Positions 9,194-18,135 of a stretch of 24,140 nucleotides of DNA are shown in pieces. How positions within the stretch are numbered: position 1 is the first letter of the stretch; each line of letters begins with the position of its first letter. The DNA comes from Cladosporium sp. IMV 00045. Taxonomy: Eukaryota > Ascomycota > Dothideomycetes > Cladosporiales > Cladosporiaceae. The stretch spans positions 1 through 24,140 of the forward strand of contig MSJI02000383.1 of assembly GCA_001931905.2 (NCBI GenBank), written 5' to 3'. A model generated the notes under the pieces. It did no database searches and had not been told where the DNA came from. It worked only from the letters and a program-made list of their open reading frames with translations. The position numbers and the translations under genes were made by a program.

Positions 9194-10645
9194 TCACGTC
9201 ACCAAATCCGCCAGAGGCTCTGGTAAACTGCCCCATACCAGAGCTCGATCACCCCATCTCTGCGGATGCGGTGCTAAGAACCGCACGCGCTTCTTCGTCT
9301 CATCGACATCCGCCACGTACAAGTAGCCCATCACGGCGCTATCCCTGATCTCCTTGTCGTCCACGTGAGTGCCCGGGCAGAGCTTGATGGCGACGAGAGA
9401 CGCCATCAGCGCTGTACTGGGCGTGACCCTTTCGAAGATCGTGCCAGAGCTCGCGGCGCATGCGTCAGGCTCGTAGTCGTCGTCTTCGGCGGCTGCGCCG
9501 GATTTGAAGGACTGGTCGTCAGATGTTGCGGATTTGGCGCGGTAGATGTTGAGTTCGCTGAAGGGGATGGAGTGAGAGTGAGGGTTCAAAGGCGTGTGAG
9601 ATTGTCCGAAGAAATACTGTCGTACTTGCTGGGCTCGTGCTTGCTTCAGGAACGAAGCGTCGCTTTCAACTGCACCTCCCGGCTTCGTAAGGCGCAGGAC
9701 AGGGATGGCTTTGTCGTCGCCTCTGTTTTGGTTGAAGCGGCGGTTGAGATCATTGTAGAGGCGTTCGGATCCCAGAGTGAGAACCAAGGTGATGCTGTAT
9801 TCGCTGATGAGATGCGCGAGGATGTCGTAGTTGCTTTTCGGGTCGTTCAGAGATCCGGGAGTATCCACAATTAGACCACTGTGCTTTGCATTGATGTTGG
9901 CCTCCAGCTTGCCGAGCACGTGTAGCGCAGAATGCGTGAGAAGTGCCTTGAACGCCTCGGGTTGCTCTGTGGGTGATGCATACGGCCAGCTATACACCAG
10001 TGGCGTCTTCACAGGCGCTGCTGTGGGTCCTGAGACTGGTGCCATGCCATAACCGCTTTCGACTTCAGTCTGACTGCTCGTGGTCACAGCAGTGAGGCTT
10101 CCCGCCGGTGTGAGAAGGCCCTCCCTGGGGTCCAGATTGAGCACCGTTGGAGTCCGCCCCAGCCTTACTCCCCAAGCCGCCAAACTGCGTACCAGACTAC
10201 TCTTGCCGACTGAATCTGGTCCAACAACGAGTACTCGTGGGCCTTCGCCTTGTGCTCCAGCTGCTGCCGCCTCGTCGCGCAAAGTCTCCAACATGCCATG
10301 CACGTTCAGCCATTCCACCGCGTACTCTGTCTCTTGCCCGAGATATTCACTCTCCGCCTCGCCCAGCACCTCGAGCGTGCATCCTTGCCATGTGAATACT
10401 GATCCCTTGTATCCGGAAAAATGGTATGTCTGATTGGGTGCCAACTCAGTGCCCCATAGTCCAGCCTCGCCGCTCACGAGTTTGATGCTGTAATCCTTCC
10501 CAAATGCGACCTCGAACCGCCATTCTGCCTGCTTATCAAGTTTCTCTGTCCGGGCTACTTGCGCGGCCACTGAGGATATGTCTGCTGAAGGTGTGTCGAA
10601 ACTGTTTTGCGCCGGAAGACCGAGACCTGGAAGTGAGAAGGCCAT
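9194..10645 (-). CDS. CLP1: mRNA cleavage and polyadenylation factor CLP1
   Basis: A 483-residue nuclear subunit of cleavage factor IA, which binds Pcf11 during pre-mRNA 3'-end processing. An N-terminal beta domain (about 40-115) precedes a P-loop ATPase core with Walker A GPDSVGKSS at about 142-150, NLDPREG near 170 and LIVDTPG near 258. The C-terminal domain includes PFSELNIYR, an acidic loop (EDDDYEPD) and the closing beta-rich segment. Yeast Clp1 binds ATP but is not an active RNA kinase; the same is presumed here. No intron is needed. I start at 10645 because the protein then opens MAFSLPGLGLP, as in relatives, with G at both -3 and +4. An in-frame ATG at 10714 would add 23 residues in a weaker context. 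It faces the Myb-like gene across a shared upstream region. Confidence 0.93.
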   Translation of the reverse strand: MAFSLPGLGLPAQNSFDTPSADISSVAAQVARTEKLDKQAEWRFEVAFGKDYSIKLVSGEAGLWGTELAPNQTYHFSGYKGSVFTWQGCTLEVLGEAESEYLGQETEYAVEWLNVHGMLETLRDEAAAAGAQGEGPRVLVVGPDSVGKSSLVRSLAAWGVRLGRTPTVLNLDPREGLLTPAGSLTAVTTSSQTEVESGYGMAPVSGPTAAPVKTPLVYSWPYASPTEQPEAFKALLTHSALHVLGKLEANINAKHSGLIVDTPGSLNDPKSNYDILAHLISEYSITLVLTLGSERLYNDLNRRFNQNRGDDKAIPVLRLTKPGGAVESDASFLKQARAQQVRQYFFGQSHTPLNPHSHSIPFSELNIYRAKSATSDDQSFKSGAAAEDDDYEPDACAASSGTIFERVTPSTALMASLVAIKLCPGTHVDDKEIRDSAVMGYLYVADVDETKKRVRFLAPHPQRWGDRALVWGSLPEPLADLVT

Positions 10646-11336
10646 GTCTGCAGTAGTGTGGTTGGAAGCTCGGTTGTGTTGGCGCGCGCGACTTTGATGT
10701 GGGGGTTTAATCATTTAGGGTAGCGAATTGGCGGAGGGGCCCTGAAACGCGATGATCTCTCAACTATTTCACCACTAATTTCAGGCTTCAATTGAAACTT
10801 CTACACATGACATCAACTTCATATGTACAATACTGAGCGATGGACACCATTCCGCGTCAGACCTGCATATCGCCTTCTCCAAACTCGTTGAACTATTTTA
10901 CGACAATCTTCACACCTGTCTGCAGTATGCAAGCTGATCTCCTAGACGGCAACGCGAACAGTTTGCATGAGAGTAGGTACATGTATACTGGATTTCAAAG
11001 TCACCCTCCAGGAATACTGCAACTCCCCGTGCTCCCTGTTAAATGCTCTTTTCTTTATCGCATAGAATCGCTTGCTACTTGAAAGGTAAGTTTGTCCCTT
11101 ACGATCGATTGCCAACCGATCCCTTCGCTCGGTGCAAGATGTTGCGTTGGAAAACCAAACAACGCATTGCGAACAAAGTAAACCAACATACACCATTTTC
11201 TTTGAGGGGAGCATAGTCATCGTTTATCATTTAGGTCAACTCATGACATAGGACTTTCGTCTTATTACACACAAGTTATTGCAACCAAGTATCAAAGCAG
11301 AAATCCTTCTCCGAGACCACCAATCAACAGAACAAC
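10646..11336. other. Divergent promoter region, CLP1 / Myb-like gene
   Basis: About 690 bp separating two divergent start codons. If CLP1 starts at 10714 the region shrinks by 69 bp. Short open frames here are unsupported. A CCAATC sequence lies just upstream of the ATG at 11337 but its use is unproven. Confidence 0.5.
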
Positions 11337-12041
11337 ATGCCAGCCAAGCTCGATGCCAGCGAGAACTTACGATTTCTGTACGCCTGCTTCCAGTCAGCCG
11401 AACCCAATTGTGTCGACTATGGCGAAGTAGGAAGGCAATTCGGCATCCAATCTGCCGCGGCTCGTATGCGATTGCTCCGTCTCCGAGAGCAGTTGGGCGG
11501 GACGCAAGAAACGAAGCATCGGAAGCGCAGAAGCTCCCCAGGCAATGGTGGCAAGCAAAGGAACCATAAGAAGAGCAGAACTAAGGAGGGCTTGGAAACC
11601 AATTGGAATGGCATGCCGGACGATGAAGACGATGAGGAGATCATCGTTGCAGGAAGTATGAAGAAGGATGAGTCTGATGATGAGAAGGACTGGAAACCAA
11701 TTTCAAGGGAGCCGTTCCCCTTGAACCAAATGCCGCTGCAGTACAGCGTTGGAGCAGCGACGGGAGCGATAAATCTGCCACCTCGAGACTACTATCCATT
11801 CTCGCAACCTCCAAAACCAGCCCAGATGCCACCTCTGGTATCGACCAACTTGCCAACGACACAAGCTTACCCTTCGCCACAAGTCGCCGCAGCACAAACT
11901 CCGTACTTCATTTCAGTAAAGGATGAGCCGCGTCAGGACCAGAGCCAAAGCCAGCAGCCACGGCAACAATCGACATCAGCTTCCCCGAATCATCAAGCTG
12001 CGCACACCGACGGAGATGGTTATGAGAGGACCGTTCAATGA
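11337..12041 (+). CDS. Small protein with Myb/SANT-like N-terminal domain
   Basis: A 234-residue intronless protein. Residues 8-52 (opening NLRFLYACFQSAEPNCVDYG, ending with a RLLRLREQL helix) fit a compact three-helix Myb/SANT-like fold that recurs at the N-terminus of many small fungal nuclear proteins. A basic stretch at about 60-85 (KHRKRR, KKSRTK) could act as a nuclear localisation signal. It is followed by an acidic patch (DDEDDEE) and a long proline/glutamine/serine-rich disordered tail, giving a transcription-regulator-like layout. The ATG at 11337 is in a good context (aacATG). No target or partner can be read from sequence. The domain assignment rests on helix pattern and spacing, so it is moderate. 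Confidence 0.75.
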   Translation: MPAKLDASENLRFLYACFQSAEPNCVDYGEVGRQFGIQSAAARMRLLRLREQLGGTQETKHRKRRSSPGNGGKQRNHKKSRTKEGLETNWNGMPDDEDDEEIIVAGSMKKDESDDEKDWKPISREPFPLNQMPLQYSVGAATGAINLPPRDYYPFSQPPKPAQMPPLVSTNLPTTQAYPSPQVAAAQTPYFISVKDEPRQDQSQSQQPRQQSTSASPNHQAAHTDGDGYERTVQ

Positions 12042-12502
12042 CAGAAACCGTTCACAGATGGCAAATAGATCGTTTTTACTTTTCTTTCCTGATCCGAGGC
12101 AAGATTCCAAACACGTCAGTGGAATGTCGGATCTTTTTCATCACCATTGGTAATTCAACGTTACCTTAGGCTGACCTCACTTTGATATCCTCTGGATGCA
12201 TCACGGCTATGTAATTGTAGTTAGGCGTCATACTGAGATCGATCCAGACGTCATATGACATGCTACTTTCGCGCCGTCACTACTGAGAGTCAAAAGCGGG
12301 CAAATTGTCCAGCGAAGGTGAGTAAAAACAGATCAACGATTGACGTTCATTACTTGCTCCCATCATTTACCTAACTATACAAGCCTGACATTCGTTCGTG
12401 AGCAATCCTTCCAGTCCTGACATTACAAAAAGCCCGCGGTTCGAAAATTGGTCCTTCAGTCTGTGGCAACGTGAACCAGCAGCACCCCATCATCGCTCCC
12501 GC
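12042..12502. other. Convergent 3' intergenic region
   Basis: Lies between the stops of the Myb-like gene (+) and the lipase gene (-). Nothing beyond presumptive 3' UTR sequence is visible. Confidence 0.55.
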
Positions 12503-13759
12503 TCAAACAACCTCTTCAGCGACATCCACCGTCACGTCTTCCACAGTGCAACCTTCATGCGTGTAATTGCCCTCAAGCACGTCCTGCAAGAACTGCTTGG
12601 TACGTGCCTTGCCGTTGGCGACTTCAGGGAGATGACCGCCCACGGTGTTTCGCTGATACCAGATATTCGCTCCGTAGGTACAGTATCTCTCCACAAGCTC
12701 ATCAGTCCCTGCAATAGGGGTAACCTCATCGTCGATCGCTTTGTAAATGAACAAGGGAACTTGCGGAATTCCGTGCCCACCCAAAGTCGCTTCGGTGTGA
12801 AGAAGGTTCGAGAGCAGAGGGTTATACAGGATATCTCTACCGTCGCGGAAGTAGTCCCAGAGGCTCTGGTTTGCGAAGATCCCGAAGATCTCCAAAATGC
12901 TAAGGTCGAAGCTCAGGATGAAAGTGGTCTCGTTGTACGCTCCCGTGTCGTGGAGTTGGTCGAGCACGTACGCTCGCGCTTCGGGATACTGTGCTGTCAG
13001 GCCCAAGAGGCCTAGGGGGATCAGTCCAGCGTATGGGTTGGCATTGACATCGTCTACGGCCGTGGTTGCATTGTCGACTAGGCCTCCAAGAGCGACACCG
13101 GATATGTGCAACTCGGGGGCGTACTGAACCTGCATCTCGGCGGCAAACTCGCTTGCGAAGCTGCCACCAGAGTACCCCCAGAGAGCAACACGAGCGTCTT
13201 CCTTCAGGCCTACACTCAAGGACTTGACGGCCCTTATGGAATCAAGGGTGGCATGACCTTCTTGTGGGCCTGCAATAAATGCACCCAGAGGACCTTCGAA
13301 GTCAGGTACGTTCACGTACCAGCCCCGTCCCAAGGCCCATTCAACATCAGCGTATTGGTCGTTGTTGAAAGCCGTTTGACCGCCATAGTACGTGTAACTT
13401 GGGACTTGATCAATGTTTGGGGAGTTGTAGGGGATCTGATAGGACAGCAGGGTGTCGCCTGTGCTATTTGATTGCGACACGGATGGCACGAACAAGGTGG
13501 TAACTGCCCATGAAGGTTGGTATTTCGAGTCTGTGGTCCGGAAAGCAATGTGGTAAGCCTCGGAGGTGTTCGAGACCAGGCTGGTGAGGTTTCCGGGTGC
13601 GACACGGACCCTGAGGACATCGCCTGGGTCAGCGACTTCGAGTCCGATGGGCGCAGTGTAGAATGGGTCTTTGCTTGGAGGTAGAGGTATGGTCGTGATT
13701 GGTGCCGCATTAGCGACGAATAGTAGAGAGATGAGCGTCGCTAAGATGAGTATCGTCAT
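12503..13759 (-). CDS. Secretory lipase, LIP family
   Basis: A 418-residue intronless extracellular alpha/beta hydrolase resembling the Candida LIP-type triacylglycerol lipases. Residues 1-19 form a clear signal peptide (MTILILATLISLLFVANAA), probably cleaved after NAA. The nucleophile elbow is GYSGG with Ser197. Asp343 or Asp344 in AIDDEVTP and His376 in VGGHLPE complete a likely catalytic triad. A cysteine pair (360 and 404) could form a disulfide, and several N-x-S/T sites fit secretion. The open frame extends upstream to 13837 only through a non-ATG codon, so the ATG at 13759, which places the signal peptide at the N-terminus, is the start. A TATA-like sequence lies about 65 bp upstream. 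It likely releases fatty acids from external lipids; substrate range is not inferable. Confidence 0.92.
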   Translation of the reverse strand: MTILILATLISLLFVANAAPITTIPLPPSKDPFYTAPIGLEVADPGDVLRVRVAPGNLTSLVSNTSEAYHIAFRTTDSKYQPSWAVTTLFVPSVSQSNSTGDTLLSYQIPYNSPNIDQVPSYTYYGGQTAFNNDQYADVEWALGRGWYVNVPDFEGPLGAFIAGPQEGHATLDSIRAVKSLSVGLKEDARVALWGYSGGSFASEFAAEMQVQYAPELHISGVALGGLVDNATTAVDDVNANPYAGLIPLGLLGLTAQYPEARAYVLDQLHDTGAYNETTFILSFDLSILEIFGIFANQSLWDYFRDGRDILYNPLLSNLLHTEATLGGHGIPQVPLFIYKAIDDEVTPIAGTDELVERYCTYGANIWYQRNTVGGHLPEVANGKARTKQFLQDVLEGNYTHEGCTVEDVTVDVAEEVV

Positions 13760-14281
13760 GTTGAAAGACAAAGTCTTGGTGAAAATGTTCGGACACAGGC
13801 GTTTGGGCTGCACATCGCTTGGCTTTAATACTCGCAAAGAGCGGCAAGTATTACCACCGAGAGACCAGGATCGTCTCGCCCAATATCAGAGGTACTGGTA
13901 CAGCACTGAGTAGCGACGCGGACTTGCTGCTTAACACCGAGGCTCTACCTCACGTCATCATCCGCAGAGAGATGATGCAGGACCATGACGGGATAGCACT
14001 ACCAGAACCCAGATTCGGTCGTCGATATGGCCTGAGAAATATTGCTGCCTAGGTTTGTTGCGTTTGCCAGTCACAGTAACAATACCGAAAGTCCGCCTCC
14101 GCCTGGCTTTCCAATCGCGAGAGCGAGCTGACATGCACGGGGATGCGAGCAATGGCCTCGGTGACTCTTTGAGGAGGCACATGGTATATTTTCAAGAAAC
14201 CTCCCACCAGTGATAGGTCAATATCCTCCGGATGGTTCATTCAATGTAAGAATGATGGAGTAATAGTCAAACCGCATCGAC
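13760..14281. other. Intergenic region upstream of the lipase
   Basis: Holds the lipase promoter and the 3' flank of the small membrane protein gene on the same strand. A 63-codon ATG frame at 14049-14240 (-) shows no recognisable feature and is not called. Confidence 0.5.
13824..13830 (-). promoter_or_regulatory. Possible TATA-like element of the lipase gene
   Basis: TATTAAA on the minus strand, about 65-71 bp upstream of the lipase ATG. Position and sequence fit a TATA element, but such AT-rich heptamers occur by chance and no transcript data are available. Confidence 0.3.
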
Positions 14282-14527
14282 TTAGTCGTCATGCTTATAC
14301 GGTCGGTCCATCAGATCCTCCATCTCGATTTGTTCCCAGCCAGCCTGATTCCCTCCATGGCCCATACTGCGTGCATACTGTAGTCCGAAGGTTGTAGGAA
14401 CATATCGCTGTCGGCCACTCCATGCTGCGCGCATCTCGTCGCCGAGGCAGGAAGACAAAGCGAATAGGGCCAGCACCAAGACGAGAAAGCTGGCCAGTCC
14501 GACCATCAGTAGCAGAAAAATGTTCAT
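14282..14527 (-). CDS. Small single-pass membrane protein, unknown function
   Basis: An 81-residue protein that I do not recognise. Residues 2-26 are one strong hydrophobic helix (leucine, valine, alanine and phenylalanine) ending at a serine-serine-cysteine. They act either as a membrane anchor or as a signal peptide. The remainder is polar, with an RQRYVPTTFGLQYARSMG stretch and an acidic end (GWEQIEMEDLMD). The ATG at 14527 is the first codon of the hydrophobic segment, and the frame ends at a normal stop. It is head-to-head with ELP4, with only 209 bp between the two start codons, so a shared promoter is likely. The organised hydrophobic/polar layout favours a real gene, but no homology supports it. 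Confidence 0.5.
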   Translation of the reverse strand: MNIFLLLMVGLASFLVLVLALFALSSCLGDEMRAAWSGRQRYVPTTFGLQYARSMGHGGNQAGWEQIEMEDLMDRPYKHDD

Positions 14528-14736
14528 TTTTCAAATTAAGGGTTGAAATACTTCTGTAGGAGTCGTCCAAAGGAGAGCAGGTGTGGGTTTTGCTGTCTCA
14601 TGTTCAAGTTGCAGGCATCCACATCGGACTTTCGTCTCATTGGCTGGGCTTGCGCTTCAACGCAAGTCTTGAGATTTCTCTTCAACGACGAACATCAACT
14701 GGTCATACTGTACGACGAGCACGCTTACCACCTATA
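14528..14736. promoter_or_regulatory. Putative bidirectional promoter, small membrane protein / ELP4
   Basis: Only 209 bp separate the two divergent ATGs. The interval must hold both 5' UTRs and any promoter elements. No specific binding site is claimed. It depends on the 81-residue gene being real. Confidence 0.4.
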
Positions 14737-16025
14737 ATGGCCTTTCGCAAACGCAATGTTGCTGTTGGTCGGCAGCCTGCCTCACCTGCCTCGCCTGCGT
14801 CTGCAACCGCACAAACACCATCCCAAGTAGAACAACTTGCCGGCGTCCGCCCTTCACCATTGACCTCTCATCCTGTCACATCCACTGGTGCGCCCTCAGT
14901 CGATGGACTCCTTGGAGGCCACAGCGGTCTTGCGCTCGGATCAAGCCTGCTCATAGGCGAGCATGACACCACCGACTTTGCCGGCGCATTGCTTCGCTAC
15001 TACGCGGCCGAGGGTGTACTTCAGGGCCATATGGTGCACGTGGTAGGCGTGGGTGAAGGCTGGGTGAGAGAACTACCTGGGTTGGCGGACAGCAAGTATC
15101 AACAAAAGCCGGAGCCAGAGCAAGACAAGGCTGCAGACAGCGCGGCGCAAGAAAGGATGAAGATCGCTTGGAGATATGAGCGCTTGGGACAGGCGGGCGA
15201 ACGAGGTGCGTGGATGGCTTCCCATAGTTCTACATATCATTTGCCATGCTTTTTGTCGAATCCTTTCCCATTTCTTTGAGGTCGGCGCATCGCTGACGGG
15301 TAAGTACAGCTCTTCCTGATCGCTCCGTTTCCTCCACAACACAAGACTCGTCGCAACAAGGCATTCCTTTCTACCACACCTTCGACCTCACAAAACGCCT
15401 CACCCTTCCTTCCGACGCCAAAATCAACCACATACCGCTCTCTCGAGCGAGCTCTCCCTTTCAATCAATCTTGGATGGACTTCAGAACGCCATTTCTAAA
15501 TCGCCACCCTCCACGGTCCACCGCCTGGTGATCCCGACCATTCTCTCACCCGCCCTCTATCCACCGCACTCCCCAAGGCCCGAGAACTTCATCCGCTTCC
15601 TTCATGGCCTTCGGTCTATCCTCCGCCAATACCCAAACCGTCTAACAGCGATGATCACCCTTCCCTTGACCCTCCACGCGCGCACCAGCGCCCTCACTCG
15701 CTGGGCCGAAACTCTGTCCGATGGCGTCTTGGAACTCACGCCTTTCCCACACCTCATGGACGCCTCACACCCTTCTCATTACGCCACCACGACCTCTGCG
15801 AAAGAGGAGCAGCCGCAGGGCATGGTCAAGGTGCACAAGTTGCCTCTGATCACGGAGAGGGGCGAAGGAGGTGCCGGGGTGGGCAACAGCATTGGAGAAG
15901 ACCTGGCTTTCACGCTGAGCCGCAGGAAGTTCCTCATTGCGCCGTTCAGCTTGCCTCCGATGGAAGGCGATCAAGACGCGCAGGCGGAGGCGGGCAAGGT
16001 TACTGCAAAGGAAGTCGAGTTTTGA
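14737..16025 (+). CDS. ELP4: Elongator complex subunit ELP4 (PAXNEB family)
   Basis: Two exons, 14737-15205 and 15310-16025, with a 104-bp phase-1 intron (GTGCGT donor, ACAG acceptor, GCTGAC branch-like site near 15290), give 394 residues. Elp4 forms the RecA-like hexameric ring with Elp5 and Elp6. The ring supports Elongator's acetyl-CoA-dependent modification of wobble uridine in tRNAs. Visible family segments are MAFRKRN at the start, GVRPSPLTSHPVTSTGAPSVDGLLGGH, GSSLLIGEHDTTDFAGALLRYYAAEGV, ERMKIAWRYERLG before the intron, FYHTFDLTKRL after it, VHRLVIPTILSPALYPP and the C-terminal DLAFTLSRRKFLIAPFSLPP. Reading through the intron gives a stop at 15277-15279, so splicing is required. It is convergent with MTR3. 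Confidence 0.94.
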
Positions 16026-16480
16026 GAAAGGAAAAGTTTGTTTTCTGGGAAGTTGGACCTGATGTTACCATGGACTTGAATGCTGAATTGATTCATGACT
16101 TTTGCGTAAGGTAATCACTAGTTATGTTGTAGTCAAGGATAGACGGGGCCGCGGGAACGCATGTTTGCTTTCTCGCTAGGATATGGCATCCCATATTCTA
16201 CGTTTAGACCAACCGTTCACATTTTCGTCAATTGTGAACACGGCAGATACTAAGAGATCATGGCCTCTAGAATTCCTCAAGACCACAGCTTTTCTCTCAA
16301 GTCCTCAGAAATAATTGTGTTGCAGAACCAATTCAGCCAACGCTCAGCCCGCCCTTGCTTGTGGGCTCGCAAGCTTGCACGGCGGTGTGCTTCTGATGAT
16401 TTTGTGAGGCGCTGGCGGATGGAATTGCCATGGAAAATCCAGTACAGTATGGTGCGTGTACTGCAGGCAACATGAATTTC
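16026..16480. other. Convergent 3' intergenic region
   Basis: Lies between the ELP4 stop (+) and the MTR3 stop (-). A 71-codon ATG frame at 16260-16475 (+) has no recognisable feature. The content is consistent with two 3' UTRs. Confidence 0.5.
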
Positions 16481-17491
16481 TCATCCAGTCATTGTCACGT
16501 CCTGAGTCTTTCCTTTTATTTGGCCATTGGCAGGTGCCTGGAGTCCTGTCTTTGCTTCGGCAGCTTCTTTGACAGCATCGACTAGCACGCTCCTTGTCAA
16601 TGTTGCTGACCGCACAGCTTGCTCGATCAAGCCTTCAAGCTCAGTACCGGCCTCGCCTTTCATCCACATCTCCGTAATCTCATCCCGTGATTGCAAGTAC
16701 GCAACTAAGCAAGAAGCTTTAATCTCATGCTCAGCGGGCGTAGGGTCAATCACCACCTCGTCTTTTCCACCTTCCCCTCCACCAACAAGCGCCGCGACGC
16801 CTCCAGAAACCATATCGACGCAATCGATTCCCGCATCCACCAACGCCGCGCTCGCGGCCGTGACGCATCCGGCGAGAACGCTCATCGAGCCCCAACCACC
16901 CGCCTTGCCACCTTCAGATTCCTTTCCCAATCCATACCACCCATCCTCCTCACCCTCCAAGACCGTAATGACCACATCAGCCGCGCTCTTCGGCCACCTC
17001 TCACCAATAACCACACCCCTCAACGCCGTCTCCAAATGTACGCCCAAATCCCTCTCACCCGCATCCCGGATCCATCCTCTGCGGTTGCGAGTCGCGAAAG
17101 GCGCGAATTTCACGTGTGTGGTGAGCAGCAGATTCGGCGAGAAGGCTGCGTTTCTGGGGAGTGGTCGTGGGCCGTGGACTGTGCAGGTGATTTTGAGGCT
17201 GGAAGTCGACGCTTGCACGAGGCCGTCGGCGGATTGAGGCGATTGTGGTGGCAGCTCGTAGTATGCGGATCCGGCGGCCGAGGGCACGATGCCCGTTTGC
17301 AGGAAGATCTTGCGGTGCTCGTCTGCTTTGCGGCTTCGCGTGGGAGGCTTGACGTCGGCGGGCGCGTAGACGGGAGGAGCAGTGCCGCCTGCAGGGGCGT
17401 TCAGCCGGCGACGGTCGGCTTGCATGATTTGTTGGGTGTGGTTTGTGAAGATCTTCGGTTGATTCGTGGAGGTGTTTTGTGGTTGCGACAT
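16481..17491 (-). CDS. MTR3: Exosome complex subunit MTR3 (RNase PH-like)
   Basis: A 336-residue intronless protein of the six-subunit RNase PH-like ring of the RNA exosome, which processes rRNA and degrades RNA in nucleus and cytoplasm. The ring subunits are catalytically inactive in fungi and guide RNA to Rrp44. Family segments are RKIFLQTGIVPSAAGSAYYE (about 60-79), KITCTVHGPRPLPR, FSPNLLLTTHVKFAPFATR, ERDLGVHLETALRGVVIGER, a CVTAASAALVDAGIDCVD core and a C-terminal helical part. A glycine-rich acidic insertion lies near 190. The 25 residues before the domain are polar. The ATG at 17491 is the first in frame; the methionine at residue 23 (MQADRRRLNAPAGGT, base 17425) aligns better with the usual start in relatives and is an equally good alternative. 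Confidence 0.9.
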   Translation of the reverse strand: MSQPQNTSTNQPKIFTNHTQQIMQADRRRLNAPAGGTAPPVYAPADVKPPTRSRKADEHRKIFLQTGIVPSAAGSAYYELPPQSPQSADGLVQASTSSLKITCTVHGPRPLPRNAAFSPNLLLTTHVKFAPFATRNRRGWIRDAGERDLGVHLETALRGVVIGERWPKSAADVVITVLEGEEDGWYGLGKESEGGKAGGWGSMSVLAGCVTAASAALVDAGIDCVDMVSGGVAALVGGGEGGKDEVVIDPTPAEHEIKASCLVAYLQSRDEITEMWMKGEAGTELEGLIEQAVRSATLTRSVLVDAVKEAAEAKTGLQAPANGQIKGKTQDVTMTG

Positions 17492-18135
17492 TGGAGGCTT
17501 CGTTAAGAATAAGCTTATCGATAACGAGAAAGCTTCACCTCAGCTCTGCTTCGAACTTTCGTTCCTCTTACAATCCCGCAGGATTAGATCAGATATGGTT
17601 GCATGTAGTGGGGAAAAAATCATAGAACACGACAATCACTCAATCGACAATGTCTCTGTGATCTTGAGCATCTAATTGGAAATTTACTCCTCATTTCAAG
17701 GGAGATGTTTTAGCAATGCCATGAGGAAAGCCTTGAAGTATCGATTACAGTATCTCATTACATTTAGTGGCTATACGTTTTACGTGAATGGAGACTATCT
17801 CGCTCGTCGAAATGTAAAAATAAAACGTTAGAGCAGTGAAGAATCCATGTTCCCCTCAGTCATTTCAAACGCCGTCCATACAATGGCTGTAAATGATGTG
17901 ACACGATTTAACCACAGCCTGCGACGTTGCTTTTTAACTAAACAAAATGCATTTTACAGTAATATAGTTGACGTTGATTCTGATCCCATAAGCTGTTGTT
18001 ATCTTTCTGCTATCATCCACAATGATTCCAAAGCGTGATTTGATCAGAAGTAATTTGTATGAAATTCTTATTCTCGTTTTGACATGTTTGAGAGTGGGTA
18101 TATTATACATCGCCATCATTCACCTTCGTGACATT
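17492..18135. other. AT-rich intergenic region
   Basis: Contains the MTR3 upstream region and the 3' flank of the rhodopsin-domain gene. It is visibly AT-richer than the flanking genes, with only short open frames. No RNA gene, repeat or transposon remnant was recognised. Confidence 0.55.

Noticed and set aside
16527..17506. Two long plus-strand frames opposite MTR3
   Set aside because: They are antisense shadows of a recognisable exosome subunit gene.
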